A DNA stretch of 64,000 nt from PWXP01 sp040772845 (GTDB lineage: Bacteria > Planctomycetota > Planctomycetia > Pirellulales > Thermoguttaceae), in NCBI GenBank assembly GCA_040772845.1, contig JAXGXG010000001.1, positions 6,758,001 through 6,822,000 on the forward strand. The letters run 5' to 3'. The translations under genes were made by a program, and so were the position numbers. This document shows, in pieces, positions 1 through 8,417 of this stretch (its first letter is position 1; each line of letters opens with the position of its first letter). The notes beneath the pieces are model-generated. The model saw nothing but the letters and a program-made list of their open reading frames with translations, had not been told where the DNA came from and ran no database searches.

Positions 1-109
1 TGAGTGCTTCGCGCCCCCTTCGTCTCCGAAGCGGTCCACCCGCCATCCGGAACGCAAACCGTACCCGCAGAGGCACCCCTCGTCCTGTCTGTTCTCAGCC
101 CGCGCAGCG

Positions 110-1891
110 TCACTCGCCGGTGCTTATCCCCGGACCACAGCGCATTCGGCTTCGTTTTATGACCAACAAGGTGCAATCATCGGCGTTTTCCCTGCTGAAG
201 TGGGGTTCCACCTGGTCGCGGATGACCCGAGCGAGCTGGTCTGCTGGCAGATGGAGTCTCGGTAACAGGGCATTGGCAACATGATCGGTCCCCAGCAAAT
301 TCCCATGCAAATCGGTCACTCCACGCATTCCGTCCGTCATGAGCAGCAAGACTTCGCCCGGCGCCAATTCGCAACCGAAAGGCTCGAACACCGATTCGGG
401 ACTCTCGCCCAACCTGGCACCGGGTTGATCTACGGCTTCCCACCCGCCGGGGTGGAGAAGAATCGCACGCGGCCGACCTGCCGATGCACAACTGATCCGA
501 CCGGTCGCCGTCTCGATCAGCCCCAAGAACATCGAGGCATACTGGTCTCCAGCGGAGCCGGTCCATAGGCTCAGGTTCAACTGGGCGAGGGTGTCCTGGG
601 CTTCGTGATGGTAGGGAGCATGAGCCCGCAGTGCGGCTTTCAGGGCGGTTGCGGCGAACGCCGCCTCCAAACCGCGCTCCAAGGCGTCGCCTACGGCAAC
701 CGCCAGCAGGCCGTCAGGCAAGCCGAACCAATCGAAGAAGTCGCCACCGACGGATTCCGCCTGCCGCGTCCAGCCGGCCAACTCCCAGCCGTCCAGCAAA
801 GGCGAAATCGAAGGGAGCTGTCCGCGCTGAATCCGCTCGACGCCTGCAAGCTGACGTTTCAGACGCGCACCGTCCACGCCCTCGCGCCAGAGCATCTCGC
901 GTTCCAGGTCGGCGGCAATCCGGCCGGCCACCACCTCCAGAATGTTCGTCTCGTGCTCGGAGAAATCGCGTTGCCGGTCGGCGAAGAACCAAACCGTGCC
1001 AAGCACGGTCGTGGGCGAACTGACCGGAACGCACACGGCCGCGGGGAAATCCTCGGGCGGATTCCAGTGACGTAACGATACATGGTCGTCGAGCACGACC
1101 GCATGTCCGAGCATGGCCTCCAAGTCGGCAATGGAACCTTTCAGGCGGCGCGGCGGATCGGTAAGCCGATCCAGCGGAAGGCCCCAGCACGAACGGAGTT
1201 TCAGTTGTGTGGTCGCTTCATCTAACAAATAGAGTGCCGCTGCCTGGCAGCCGACGGCCTCGGCGCCGCCCTTGAGTACGGCCTCCAGCCGCTCGGCCAG
1301 ATGTCCCTGCTCATCTGCATGGGGTACGACCGGTATACCGGCTGCCAGTTCCGCCTCGCGTTGCCAGAGGGCTCGTTGTGTCGTGAGCAATTCACCCAGC
1401 ATATCGGAAAGCGAAGCGGCCAGCGCCTCCGCCGCCCGGCGCCCGCGGGTCGATTTGCCCTTTTTCGGTGCGTCGGCCGCAAGGCGGAGCTGTCCAGGAG
1501 AGATTCCGACGCCCGGGGATTCCGGGGCAGACAGGTCCGCCTTCGCGGCTTCCGACGCATCCGACGGGAGATATTCCAATTGGCAGCCCGTTGCCTGCTG
1601 AAATGCACGGAATACGGCTGCCAAACTCCCCACAGCAGGACGTGCACGCCGAACGTCGCCCGCCGGAGCTGCAGGGTTGGGGAAGACACGCAGATGGTGA
1701 GTGCTAGGGTCGACCACGGCAGGAACTCTCGTGCTAGGGGCAAACAGGGGATTATTCCGTCCTTGGTCAACACATTCTCGGCAGGCTAGGGAACCGGATA
1801 AACCGTTCCAATCAGTAATCCAGGACCTCTTGCCCCGGATTCGCAACGCGACACATTTTGCGCAGTATGCGCGACCGCTACGGTTTAACAT
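110..1891 (-). CDS. GAF domain plus SpoIIE/RsbU-type PP2C serine phosphatase
   Basis: A 593-residue cytoplasmic signalling protein. Residues about 197-335 read as a GAF sensor domain (ALYLLDEATTQLKLRS, then VCVPVSSPTTVLGTVWFF). Residues about 365-580 are a SpoIIE/PP2C phosphatase with the metal-binding motifs GGDFFDW (about 382) and GDALERG (about 400) and a C-terminal LLMTDGM and DDCTLLVIK. RsbU-type enzymes dephosphorylate anti-anti-sigma factors in partner-switching stress circuits; no antagonist or anti-sigma gene lies next to it, so the target is unknown. The first 45 residues hold two CxxC pairs (YCAKC and ACREC) that could bind zinc or could be an over-extended start. It is transcribed divergently from mraZ. 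The domain calls are firm; the start and N-terminal function are not. Confidence 0.85.
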   Translation of the reverse strand: MLNRSGRAYCAKCVALRIRGKRSWITDWNGLSGSLACRECVDQGRNNPLFAPSTRVPAVVDPSTHHLRVFPNPAAPAGDVRRARPAVGSLAAVFRAFQQATGCQLEYLPSDASEAAKADLSAPESPGVGISPGQLRLAADAPKKGKSTRGRRAAEALAASLSDMLGELLTTQRALWQREAELAAGIPVVPHADEQGHLAERLEAVLKGGAEAVGCQAAALYLLDEATTQLKLRSCWGLPLDRLTDPPRRLKGSIADLEAMLGHAVVLDDHVSLRHWNPPEDFPAAVCVPVSSPTTVLGTVWFFADRQRDFSEHETNILEVVAGRIAADLEREMLWREGVDGARLKRQLAGVERIQRGQLPSISPLLDGWELAGWTRQAESVGGDFFDWFGLPDGLLAVAVGDALERGLEAAFAATALKAALRAHAPYHHEAQDTLAQLNLSLWTGSAGDQYASMFLGLIETATGRISCASAGRPRAILLHPGGWEAVDQPGARLGESPESVFEPFGCELAPGEVLLLMTDGMRGVTDLHGNLLGTDHVANALLPRLHLPADQLARVIRDQVEPHFSRENADDCTLLVIKRSRMRCGPGISTGE

Positions 1892-2258
1892 CGACTTGGC
1901 TGCATTGCAGCGTGAGGTGCAGCGGCTGGAGTCGGAAGATGCAGACCGAAACGGAGGTGCGACCGTTGGAGGTTTTTCTAAACCGATGGCCGCGGGTTAT
2001 CCGAGGGTTCGGCGGGCAGCAGGGAGAAAGCCTGACGCAACTCGTTCCACCGCAACGTGTTCCGCCATCAAGCCACGAGACAGCGTGCCGGACGCTGTTG
2101 TCAGGGGTTGCACACTGTGGGGATTGGCAATTTCCGAAGCGGCCGGCAAAGCCACACGTGGCACTGCTGGAACACCGCAAGGGACGCAATTGTAAGTCCT
2201 TTGCCAGCTTCACTTTATGGCTTATTTTTCGCCAACGCGCAATCTTTTCAAACCCGTC

Positions 2259-2286
2259 TTGACGACTTCACAGAAGTGGGTATGCT
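2259..2286 (+). promoter_or_regulatory. Candidate sigma70-type promoter of mraZ
   Basis: TTGACG at 2259-2264, a 16-bp spacer and TATGCT at 2281-2286. The -10 hexamer lies between the first two MraZ boxes, so repressor binding there would block polymerase directly. Confidence 0.55.
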
Positions 2287-2320
2287 TGGGTCATTGTGGG
2301 TCTCAGTGGTGCTTTTTGGG
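2277..2320 (+). promoter_or_regulatory. MraZ operator: five direct TGGG boxes at 10-bp spacing
   Basis: TGGG occurs at 2277, 2287, 2297 and 2317, and TGGT at 2307, each exactly 10 bp from the next. Established knowledge: MraZ binds direct TGGGN repeats separated by 5-nt spacers upstream of its own gene. The array ends 6 bp before the mraZ start codon and overlaps the predicted -10, which fits autorepression. No separate Shine-Dalgarno is visible, so the last box also occupies the ribosome-binding position. Confidence 0.85.
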
Positions 2321-2326
2321 CGAATC

Positions 2327-2809
2327 ATGTTACTGACCGGATCTTACGGACGCGTGATCGACGAAAAGCAGCGGGTCGCAATCCCAAAGCGGCTCCGCGA
2401 GGCCATGGGACTGGCCAATGGCGGTATTTTGTACGTTGCCCCCGGTACCGACGAATCGCTCGCTTTGTACACCCAATCCGCATTTGAAAGCCTGGCCGGG
2501 CGGCTGGATCAGGCATCCCCAAATCGCCGAGACGTACGAGCCTTCGTGCGTCTTTTTTACGCGCGGGCGCAAGGCGTTGAGTTGGATAGCCAGGGGCGGG
2601 TTCGCATCCCCCAAGACCTGGCGACATTGGCGCGATTGGAAAAAGACGTTGTCCTGCTGGCCGTCCAGGACCATTTGGAGTTATGGTCGGCCGAGCGTTG
2701 GCAGGCCTACCTGGAAGAACAACAAGGACACTACGACGAATTTGCGGAAACAGCGTTCGGCAGCGCGGCTCTCGTTGACGAGCCGGTGTCGGCATTGAAG
2801 CCGCGCTGA
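2327..2809 (+). CDS. mraZ: Transcriptional regulator MraZ
   Basis: A 160-residue DNA-binding protein with two SpoVT-AbrB half-domains: MLLTGSYGRVIDEKQRVAIP at the N-terminus and GVELDSQGRVRIPQDLATLA near residue 85. The family is normally about 140-150 residues, so this one has a short C-terminal extension. Start ATG 2327 was chosen because homology begins exactly there and the five-box operator sits just upstream; longer readings run into the operator. MraZ assembles as a ring and represses its own operon. It is followed after about 435 bp by rsmH, the usual partner, but no other division/cell-wall (dcw) genes follow. Confidence 0.95.
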   Translation: MLLTGSYGRVIDEKQRVAIPKRLREAMGLANGGILYVAPGTDESLALYTQSAFESLAGRLDQASPNRRDVRAFVRLFYARAQGVELDSQGRVRIPQDLATLARLEKDVVLLAVQDHLELWSAERWQAYLEEQQGHYDEFAETAFGSAALVDEPVSALKPR

Positions 2810-3244
2810 ACCGCCACATTCCTCGTTTTGACAGGAGAAAATCTCGACAAATGATGTTTCGCCATGCGTGGGCATGCGTGAGGAAGGGGCGGCGCCGGTT
2901 ACCGGCCACCGATCGGCTCCGCAGACTCGCCACAAGGCGAGTCAACCGTGCCTCACGGGTATGGGTAGCATGATGCTGTCCGGCCGCGATTTGCGATGGT
3001 TGTCCGTTGTTCCAGCCGACGAGTCGACCCGCAGGCCATCTGCCTTAACGGGGTGCATGGACGCACCCGAGGCAGGAGGCCTTTTTTCATTGATCGACGG
3101 CAGCCTGCCTTTTTCATCCCCGTCCTGCTAAACTGGGAATATCTCGTCCATCCGAACGGGATTTGCTGTCGCCCTTGGACCGATGCCCGTAAGCGATTCT
3201 GCCGTCGCTCTTTGTTGGTCTTTCCTCGAACCCCCGCCCATTCC
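2810..3244 (+). other. mraZ-rsmH intergenic region with a stem-loop
   Basis: No convincing gene. A perfect 8-bp stem with a 4-nt loop occurs at 2924-2943 (GACTCGCC-ACAA-GGCGAGTC) without a T-tract, and a 6-bp stem GGGTGC/GCACCC around 3052-3069 is followed about 15 nt later by six T residues near 3081. These could attenuate transcription between mraZ and rsmH; the spacing is too loose to call an intrinsic terminator. Confidence 0.4.
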
Positions 3245-4153
3245 TTGCAGCAACCGCAATCTGTTCACGTCTCTGTTCTGTTGGACGAAGTCCTCCAGGG
3301 GCTGGCCCCTGCACCTGGCGCCATCGTGGTCGATGGCACCTTGGGCGGTGGCGGTCACACGCGTGCTCTGGCAGAGCACCTCGGCGCGACAGGGCGCGTC
3401 ATTTGCCTGGACCGCGATCCGGCTGCCGTCGAAGCCGCCCGCCAAGCGCTGACCGACTTGCCGGTGCTCCCTGCCCACGGCAGTTTCGCCGATCTGCCAG
3501 AAATCCTCAAAGAACTGGAGATCCCTGCCGTCGACGGCGTCATTCTCGACCTGGGACTGTCCAGCGACCAACTGGCCGATCTGAATCGCGGTTTCAGTTT
3601 CGACAGTGACGGCCTGCTCGACCTGCGTTTCGACCCAACGGCAGGCGAACCGGCCTGGCGGTTGCTCGCACGTCTCAGCGCGGAGCATCTGGCCGACTTG
3701 ATCTATCAGTACGGCGAGGAGCGTTACAGTCGCCGCATCGGGCGCGCCGTATTCGACCGGCGTCAGAAAGGCGAGCCGGTTCGTACGGCTGCCGATCTTG
3801 CGGCGATTGTGCGCCGATGCGTACCGCGCCGCCACACCGATCGGATCGATCCGGCCACGCGAACCTTTCAGGCATTGCGTATTGCCGTGAACGACGAGCT
3901 GAAGGCGCTCGAAACCGCACTACGGCGCATTCCCGACTGCCTGCGGGAAGGCGGCCGCTTCGGAATCATCAGCTTCCATTCATTGGAGGATCGTCGTGTG
4001 AAAAACGCCTTCCGCGACGATGCGCGTCTGAACGTCCTGACGAAGCGGCCCATCCGCCCATCCGACGAGGAAACCGAGCGCAACCCTCGTTCGCGAAGTG
4101 CGAAACTGCGGTTTGCAGAACGCGTAGGGTCAACCTTGCAGACGAGTCGATAG
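3245..4153 (+). CDS. rsmH: 16S rRNA (cytosine-1402-N4)-methyltransferase RsmH
   Basis: SAM-dependent enzyme that methylates N4 of C1402 in 16S rRNA. Signature segments are visible in order: HVSVLLDEVLQGL, the SAM-binding DGTLGGGGHT, NRGFSFDSDGLLDLRFD, GEERYSRRIGRAV and GGRFGIISFHSLEDRRVK. About 302 residues from the chosen TTG at 3245, close to the family's usual 310. The frame stays open upstream to 2996 but the upstream residues show no family similarity; TTG 3212 is an alternative start. It lies downstream of mraZ as in dcw clusters, but the next gene is a glycosyltransferase, so the cluster is reduced to these two genes. Confidence 0.92.
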   Translation: MQQPQSVHVSVLLDEVLQGLAPAPGAIVVDGTLGGGGHTRALAEHLGATGRVICLDRDPAAVEAARQALTDLPVLPAHGSFADLPEILKELEIPAVDGVILDLGLSSDQLADLNRGFSFDSDGLLDLRFDPTAGEPAWRLLARLSAEHLADLIYQYGEERYSRRIGRAVFDRRQKGEPVRTAADLAAIVRRCVPRRHTDRIDPATRTFQALRIAVNDELKALETALRRIPDCLREGGRFGIISFHSLEDRRVKNAFRDDARLNVLTKRPIRPSDEETERNPRSRSAKLRFAERVGSTLQTSR

Positions 4154-4444
4154 GTTGGCGCTTCTTGCTTTCGCGGCTGCAGAACGCCGTAATACCGCGA
4201 TCTTGTCGGCATTCTTGATAATCCGCAGAAGGTCGCCAGGGCCAACAGTACTTGATCCGAATCACGGAGGCCCAACTGCAAGATGGTCTCTGTTGAACTC
4301 CGGGAGCGTCCGACAGGACAGTCGCTACCGTAGATTCGTTTCTCGGGTCCCCGCGGGCCCCAGCCGGCCCGGTGTCCATCTTGCTTGGCGAGGTTCCCGC
4401 GAGGCCGGGCAGACCGCCTGCCTTCTCCCTGGTCTGCCGATGCG

Positions 4445-4450
4445 TATAAT
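4445..4450 (+). promoter_or_regulatory. TATAAT box immediately before a start codon (possible leaderless mRNA)
   Basis: A perfect TATAAT at 4445-4450 is followed by only six bases (ACCGGT) before ATG 4457, so transcription would start at or next to the A of the start codon. No good -35 hexamer and no Shine-Dalgarno are visible. The rest of 4154-4444 holds nothing I can identify. Confidence 0.5.
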
Positions 4451-4456
4451 ACCGGT

Positions 4457-5200
4457 ATGAATGAACGTAGCCTAACAGCATTGCCTGTATACAACGAGGT
4501 GGATCATGTGACTGCCGCGGTTGCGGGGGCGTTGACCTACAGCGATGAGGTGCTTGTGGTTGATGACGGGTCCAACGACGGTACGGCGGGAGTGCTGGCT
4601 GCGCGGGACGATATCCATCTTGTGTCGCATGGGCAGAACAGGGGGTACGGTGCGGCGCTTCGGTCGGCGTTTCGGTTTGCGGTTCGGGGGGGGTATGAGA
4701 TCCTGGTGACCATCGATTGTGACGGACAGCATCAGCCGCAGCTTATCCCCCGCTTCGTCGAGGCGGCCGCTTCAAGCGACGTCGTTTCGGGAAGCCGGTA
4801 TCTCCGCCGTTTCCCCGGCGATTCCGAACCACCAGAAGACCGCCGCCGGATCAACGAGAAGATCACCGTCGAAGTGAACCGGCGGCTTGGGTTGAAGCTT
4901 ACCGATGCCTTCTGTGGGTTCAAGGCCTATCGCGTCGAGGCGCTCCGCGATTTCCAGTTCCAAGAGAACGGCTATGCCATGCCACTGGAGTTCTGGGTTT
5001 ATGCGGCGGATCGGAAGCTGCGGATCGTCGAGTTGCCCGTACCATGTGTTTATCTCGATGCGACGCGCTCGTTCGGCGGTTCCCTGGACGATGCCGGGCA
5101 GCGTTTGCAGGTTTACCGCCGGGTCTTGGAACATACGCTTGGCCGCATGCCGTTGGCAACGCCGGCCTTCGCCCCTACTCCCCTGTGCGAAGACTCATGA
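4457..5200 (+). CDS. Family 2 glycosyltransferase (DPM/DPG synthase-like)
   Basis: A 247-residue soluble GT-A-fold glycosyltransferase. Evidence: N-terminal LTALPVYNEVDHV, nucleotide-binding VDDGSNDGT, GQNRGYGAALRSAF, the DxD-like TIDCDGQHQP and the acceptor-loop region DAFCGFKAYR. This pattern matches polyprenyl-phosphate mannose or glucose synthases without a C-terminal membrane domain. ATG 4457 was chosen because homology begins directly at it and a TATAAT lies 6 bp upstream. Its stop overlaps the next start by 4 nt (ATGA), so it is translationally coupled to the BshC-like gene. The sugar donor and acceptor cannot be told from sequence. Confidence 0.85.
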   Translation: MNERSLTALPVYNEVDHVTAAVAGALTYSDEVLVVDDGSNDGTAGVLAARDDIHLVSHGQNRGYGAALRSAFRFAVRGGYEILVTIDCDGQHQPQLIPRFVEAAASSDVVSGSRYLRRFPGDSEPPEDRRRINEKITVEVNRRLGLKLTDAFCGFKAYRVEALRDFQFQENGYAMPLEFWVYAADRKLRIVELPVPCVYLDATRSFGGSLDDAGQRLQVYRRVLEHTLGRMPLATPAFAPTPLCEDS

Positions 5201-6840
5201 GCAGAGCTGCATCCCGGGGGCCAGAATCGCAGCTCCGTGCACCGTCGGAGGACGGAGGTGTATTGATCGCGCCTCCCTTGGGACGGCTCGAACGCCTGCT
5301 CGATGAAAACCGGACGATTCGCCAAGCCTGGCATGGCGATATTCAGGGCCGATCTGTTGCGGAACTGGCCCGGCAGGCTCGTGCCGAGATGTTGCAGGCT
5401 GCCCTTGCGTATACGCGGCAGTACCGCGATGTGGCGATTGCCCCCGATGCTTCGTCGCAGGTTTTTCTGGCGGGGCATCAGCCGGGGCTGTTCCACCCGG
5501 GGGTGTGGTTGAAGAACTTCGTTCTGGGTTCGGCGGCGCGCCGTCACGGCGCAGTTGCCGTCAACTTGCTGGTCGATACCGACGCGGTCAAAACGACGTC
5601 GCTGGCCGTGCCATCGGGGCCGCGCGAGACGCCGCACATCGTCTCGGTTCCTTTTGACCGTGCCGACCCGAGCGTTCCGTACGAGGAATGTCGAGTCGCC
5701 GATCTGGAAATGGTTTGCAGTTTTGGCAAACGTGCTGCCGAGGTCATTGCTTCGTTGGTCCCGAACCCCATGGTGAAAGACTTCTGGCGGCTCGCGTGCG
5801 AAAGGGCAAAGGCATCGGGCAATCTGGGGCTGTCGCTTGCCCAGGCGAGGCATCTTGTGGAAGGCGACTGGGGATTGGAGACGCTCGAATTGCCGCAAAG
5901 TCGCGTTTGCGCAACGGAATCGTTCCGCTGGTTCGTCGCCCATCTGCTGGCCCACTTGCCGCGATTCCGCACGGATTACAACGAGACGGTGGGCCAGTAT
6001 CGCCGCAAGCATGGCATTCGCAGTTCGGCGCATCCCGTTCCCGATTTGGTGGAACGCGACGATTGGCTGGAAGCCCCGTTCTGGTTATGGACAACGGCCA
6101 ATCCGCGTCGCCGGCCGCTATTCTGCACCAACCGCAAGGGGCAGCTCGTGATTGCAGGCGGCGAAGGCGGCGAGACGGAAATTGTATTGGCGCCGCCGGG
6201 CGACGGTGCGGCCGCGGTCGAACGGCTGGCGGCGCTCGAAGCGGAAGGGATCAAGATTCGACCGCGAGCGCTGATCACGACGCTATGGGCCCGACTGGCG
6301 CTGAGCGACCTCTTTGTTCACGGCATCGGCGGCGCGAAGTACGACGAGGTGACCGACCAGTTGTTCGACCGGTTCTTCGGGCTTCGGCCACCGCGGTTGG
6401 TGGTTGTTTCCGGCACGTTGTTGTTGCCTGTTCCCGCCTTCCACGTATCTGCCAAGGAAGAAGAGGACCTGAAGCAACGTCTTTGGCAGTTGCGGCATCA
6501 TCCGGAGGTGTTTCTGGGGAATGGCCAGACGCTTGCGGATTCGGCAAAGGGATTGATTGCAGAGAAGCGGCGGTGGATCGCCACCCCCCAGATACCTGAC
6601 AATGCGCGCGAACGCTGCCGGGCGATTCGCCGCGTGAACTCGGCGCTGCAGCCTTTCGTTGCTGCGCAACGATCGGAGACGAGCGAGCACCTTCACGAAA
6701 CCGAACGGCTGCTGGAGGCAGAGCGGCTCCTCCGTTGGCGGGAGTTCAGTTTCTGTTTGCATCCCGCGGAGTCCTTGCGGCGTTTTTTTGACTTCGCGCT
6801 ATGCAACGATGGTGCGATCTGTTCTAATAGCCTCGAATAA
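5197..6840 (+). CDS. Conserved protein distantly resembling BshC (bacillithiol cysteine-adding enzyme)
   Basis: 547 residues from ATG 5197, which overlaps the preceding stop as ATGA. The segment FLAGHQPGLFHPGVWLKNFV near residue 85 resembles the TGQQ(x)GLxxGPLY signature of BshC, and the overall length (about 540) and a C-terminal helical, charged stretch (LHETERLLEAERLLRWREF) also fit. BshC joins cysteine to glucosaminyl-malate to make bacillithiol. Here the signature is altered (GHQPGL) and no BshA or BshB gene is adjacent, so a different ligase-like reaction is equally likely. No signal peptide or membrane segment. Neighbouring glycosyltransferase and acetyltransferase genes suggest a small-molecule pathway. 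The family assignment is an inference. Confidence 0.5.
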   Translation: MSRAASRGPESQLRAPSEDGGVLIAPPLGRLERLLDENRTIRQAWHGDIQGRSVAELARQARAEMLQAALAYTRQYRDVAIAPDASSQVFLAGHQPGLFHPGVWLKNFVLGSAARRHGAVAVNLLVDTDAVKTTSLAVPSGPRETPHIVSVPFDRADPSVPYEECRVADLEMVCSFGKRAAEVIASLVPNPMVKDFWRLACERAKASGNLGLSLAQARHLVEGDWGLETLELPQSRVCATESFRWFVAHLLAHLPRFRTDYNETVGQYRRKHGIRSSAHPVPDLVERDDWLEAPFWLWTTANPRRRPLFCTNRKGQLVIAGGEGGETEIVLAPPGDGAAAVERLAALEAEGIKIRPRALITTLWARLALSDLFVHGIGGAKYDEVTDQLFDRFFGLRPPRLVVVSGTLLLPVPAFHVSAKEEEDLKQRLWQLRHHPEVFLGNGQTLADSAKGLIAEKRRWIATPQIPDNARERCRAIRRVNSALQPFVAAQRSETSEHLHETERLLEAERLLRWREFSFCLHPAESLRRFFDFALCNDGAICSNSLE

Positions 6841-6940
6841 TGCCTCCGGCGCGCGGTGCGAGTTCCTGCGGGAAGCACCGAATTGCACCGGTTGCGTTAA
6901 GGCCGTCTAGAAAGCGACCATGGCAGGTTAGCCCTTTTCC

Positions 6941-8299
6941 GTGAGGATGCCGATGTTCCACGGCGCTTCACCAATGATCGTACCGGTTCCTTCTTCCCGG
7001 AGCGAGTCTCTACGCCCCGGCCTGGCGATCGTTCCGGCCGGACCGAGCGATCATGTTGCAGTCTACTGCTTTCTCAACTCCGTCTTCGGCGCACCGTCAC
7101 AGCCGGAGTTCCGTGCATCGCTGGAGATGCCCGACTATCGGCCGGCGGACCGACTCCTGGTCAAGGAGGCAGGTCGCATTGTCGGGCATGTCCAAGTGCT
7201 CAATCGCATGTGTTCGCTCGAATCGATCCGTCTTCCTGTTGCACAGCTCGACTGGCTTTCGGTTGCTCCCAAGCTGCAAGGGCAAGGGCTTGGGGCGCGA
7301 TTGGTCCGCATGGCCGAGAGTCAGATGATCCGAAACGGGGCGGTGATCGGTTGGATACGCACCGCCGCGCCGGAGTTCTTCGGGCAACTGGGCTGGGCGG
7401 ACTGTGCCGAGCACGGCTGGAGTTGTGGTGCTCCTCACCGCGTGCTGCGCGCCCTGATCGAGCAGGGGTTTCCGGTTTCGGGGCGTCGTGCAAAATTGCA
7501 CATTCGTCCCTGGCTGGTCTGGGAAACCGCGACCTTGGCGCGCCTGTACCGGCAGGGCCTGGAAGGCCTTTGGGGCCCCTTCCAGCGTAGCGAGGCCTAT
7601 TGGCATTGGCTTGTCCATCGCCAGGCATTCGGGCAGTTGTATGTCGCTATCGATGGCCCGGAAATGATCGATATGGACCAGCGAAAGGCGCCAGTTGTCG
7701 GCTATGTGGTCAGCAAGGGCGAACGCATCATCGAATTGGTCACCCAGCAAGCCAAGCCCGACGTCGCCGCCATGCTGCTGACCCGTATCTGCCACGATGC
7801 GATCGAGGCAGGGCGATGTCGAGTGCTTCTGGATGTTCCCAGCAGCAACGGGCTGCACCAGGTGTTCGCGAAGGCAGGCGGCCGTTGTTGCGATTATGCG
7901 CTCCCGTGGGAAGAGACCGTCATGGCGCGAGTGCTACAGCCGCTCGCCCTGATGCGCGGCATGCGTCCAATCCTGGAAGCCCGCGCCGTAGCGGCCGGTC
8001 TGCCGGCCAGGTTCAGGTTGGGCATCCTGGTTGGAAGCAAACGCTACAGGCTTTCGCGCAGCGACGCGAGTATCAGCGTTACGCAGCGGAAGGCGACGCG
8101 GCACACGGTTCAGTTGACCAGGGCCGGCTTTACCCAAATGCTCCTTGGCCGGCTCGACTGGGAAGAGGCAATTGCCGACGGACATGCCGCACCCCAGACA
8201 CCGGAAGCCGAATGCCTGGCTCGGTTGCTCTTTCCTGCCGTCCCCTTCTGGAAACCCCATCTGGACGATCTGAAGCGAGACGACGAAAACCCGTACTGA
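6941..8299 (+). CDS. Eis-like GNAT N-acetyltransferase
   Basis: Up to 452 residues. An N-terminal GNAT domain (residues about 25-170) has the acetyl-CoA loop LSVAPKLQGQGLGARLVRMAE. A second acyltransferase-like domain follows (residues about 180-330, e.g. VVGYVVSKGERIIELV). The C-terminus resembles the sterol-carrier-like domain of Eis proteins, including FTQMLLGRLDWEEA and LFPAVPFWKPHLDD. Eis-type enzymes acetylate amines on small molecules or proteins. Three starts are possible within 12 nt: GTG 6941, ATG 6947 and ATG 6953. It lies 100 bp behind the BshC-like gene on the same strand; the substrate is unknown. Confidence 0.75.
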   Translation: MRMPMFHGASPMIVPVPSSRSESLRPGLAIVPAGPSDHVAVYCFLNSVFGAPSQPEFRASLEMPDYRPADRLLVKEAGRIVGHVQVLNRMCSLESIRLPVAQLDWLSVAPKLQGQGLGARLVRMAESQMIRNGAVIGWIRTAAPEFFGQLGWADCAEHGWSCGAPHRVLRALIEQGFPVSGRRAKLHIRPWLVWETATLARLYRQGLEGLWGPFQRSEAYWHWLVHRQAFGQLYVAIDGPEMIDMDQRKAPVVGYVVSKGERIIELVTQQAKPDVAAMLLTRICHDAIEAGRCRVLLDVPSSNGLHQVFAKAGGRCCDYALPWEETVMARVLQPLALMRGMRPILEARAVAAGLPARFRLGILVGSKRYRLSRSDASISVTQRKATRHTVQLTRAGFTQMLLGRLDWEEAIADGHAAPQTPEAECLARLLFPAVPFWKPHLDDLKRDDENPY

Positions 8300-8309
8300 A
8301 GGTCCCGTG

Positions 8310-8404
8310 CCCAGTTGGAGTCCCGGCTTTAGCCGGAAAGGGAAAACCGCCTTTCTTTCGGCGTCTTGCATCAACGTCTACGCCAGAAGACCGCCTGAAG
8401 GCGG
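8310..8404. repeat. Palindromic repeat units (shared with 12.0-12.4 kb and 18.7 kb)
   Basis: Contains CCAGTTGGAGTCCCGGCTTT followed by AGCCGG (near 8311-8336), seen again almost identically near 12026-12050, and AAGACCGCCTGAAGGCGG at 8387-8404, which recurs exactly at 12351-12368 and 18723-18740. Both units are small inverted repeats. They begin immediately after the acetyltransferase stop. Confidence 0.8.
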
Positions 8405-8417
8405 GATACGTAGCGTG

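Noticed and set aside
2996..3244. Upstream extension of rsmH to 2996.
   Set aside because: The added residues show no RsmH similarity and cross stem-loops; family homology starts near 3260.
4154..4444. Possible small gene between rsmH and the glycosyltransferase.
   Set aside because: Only short frames with no start signal or motif.
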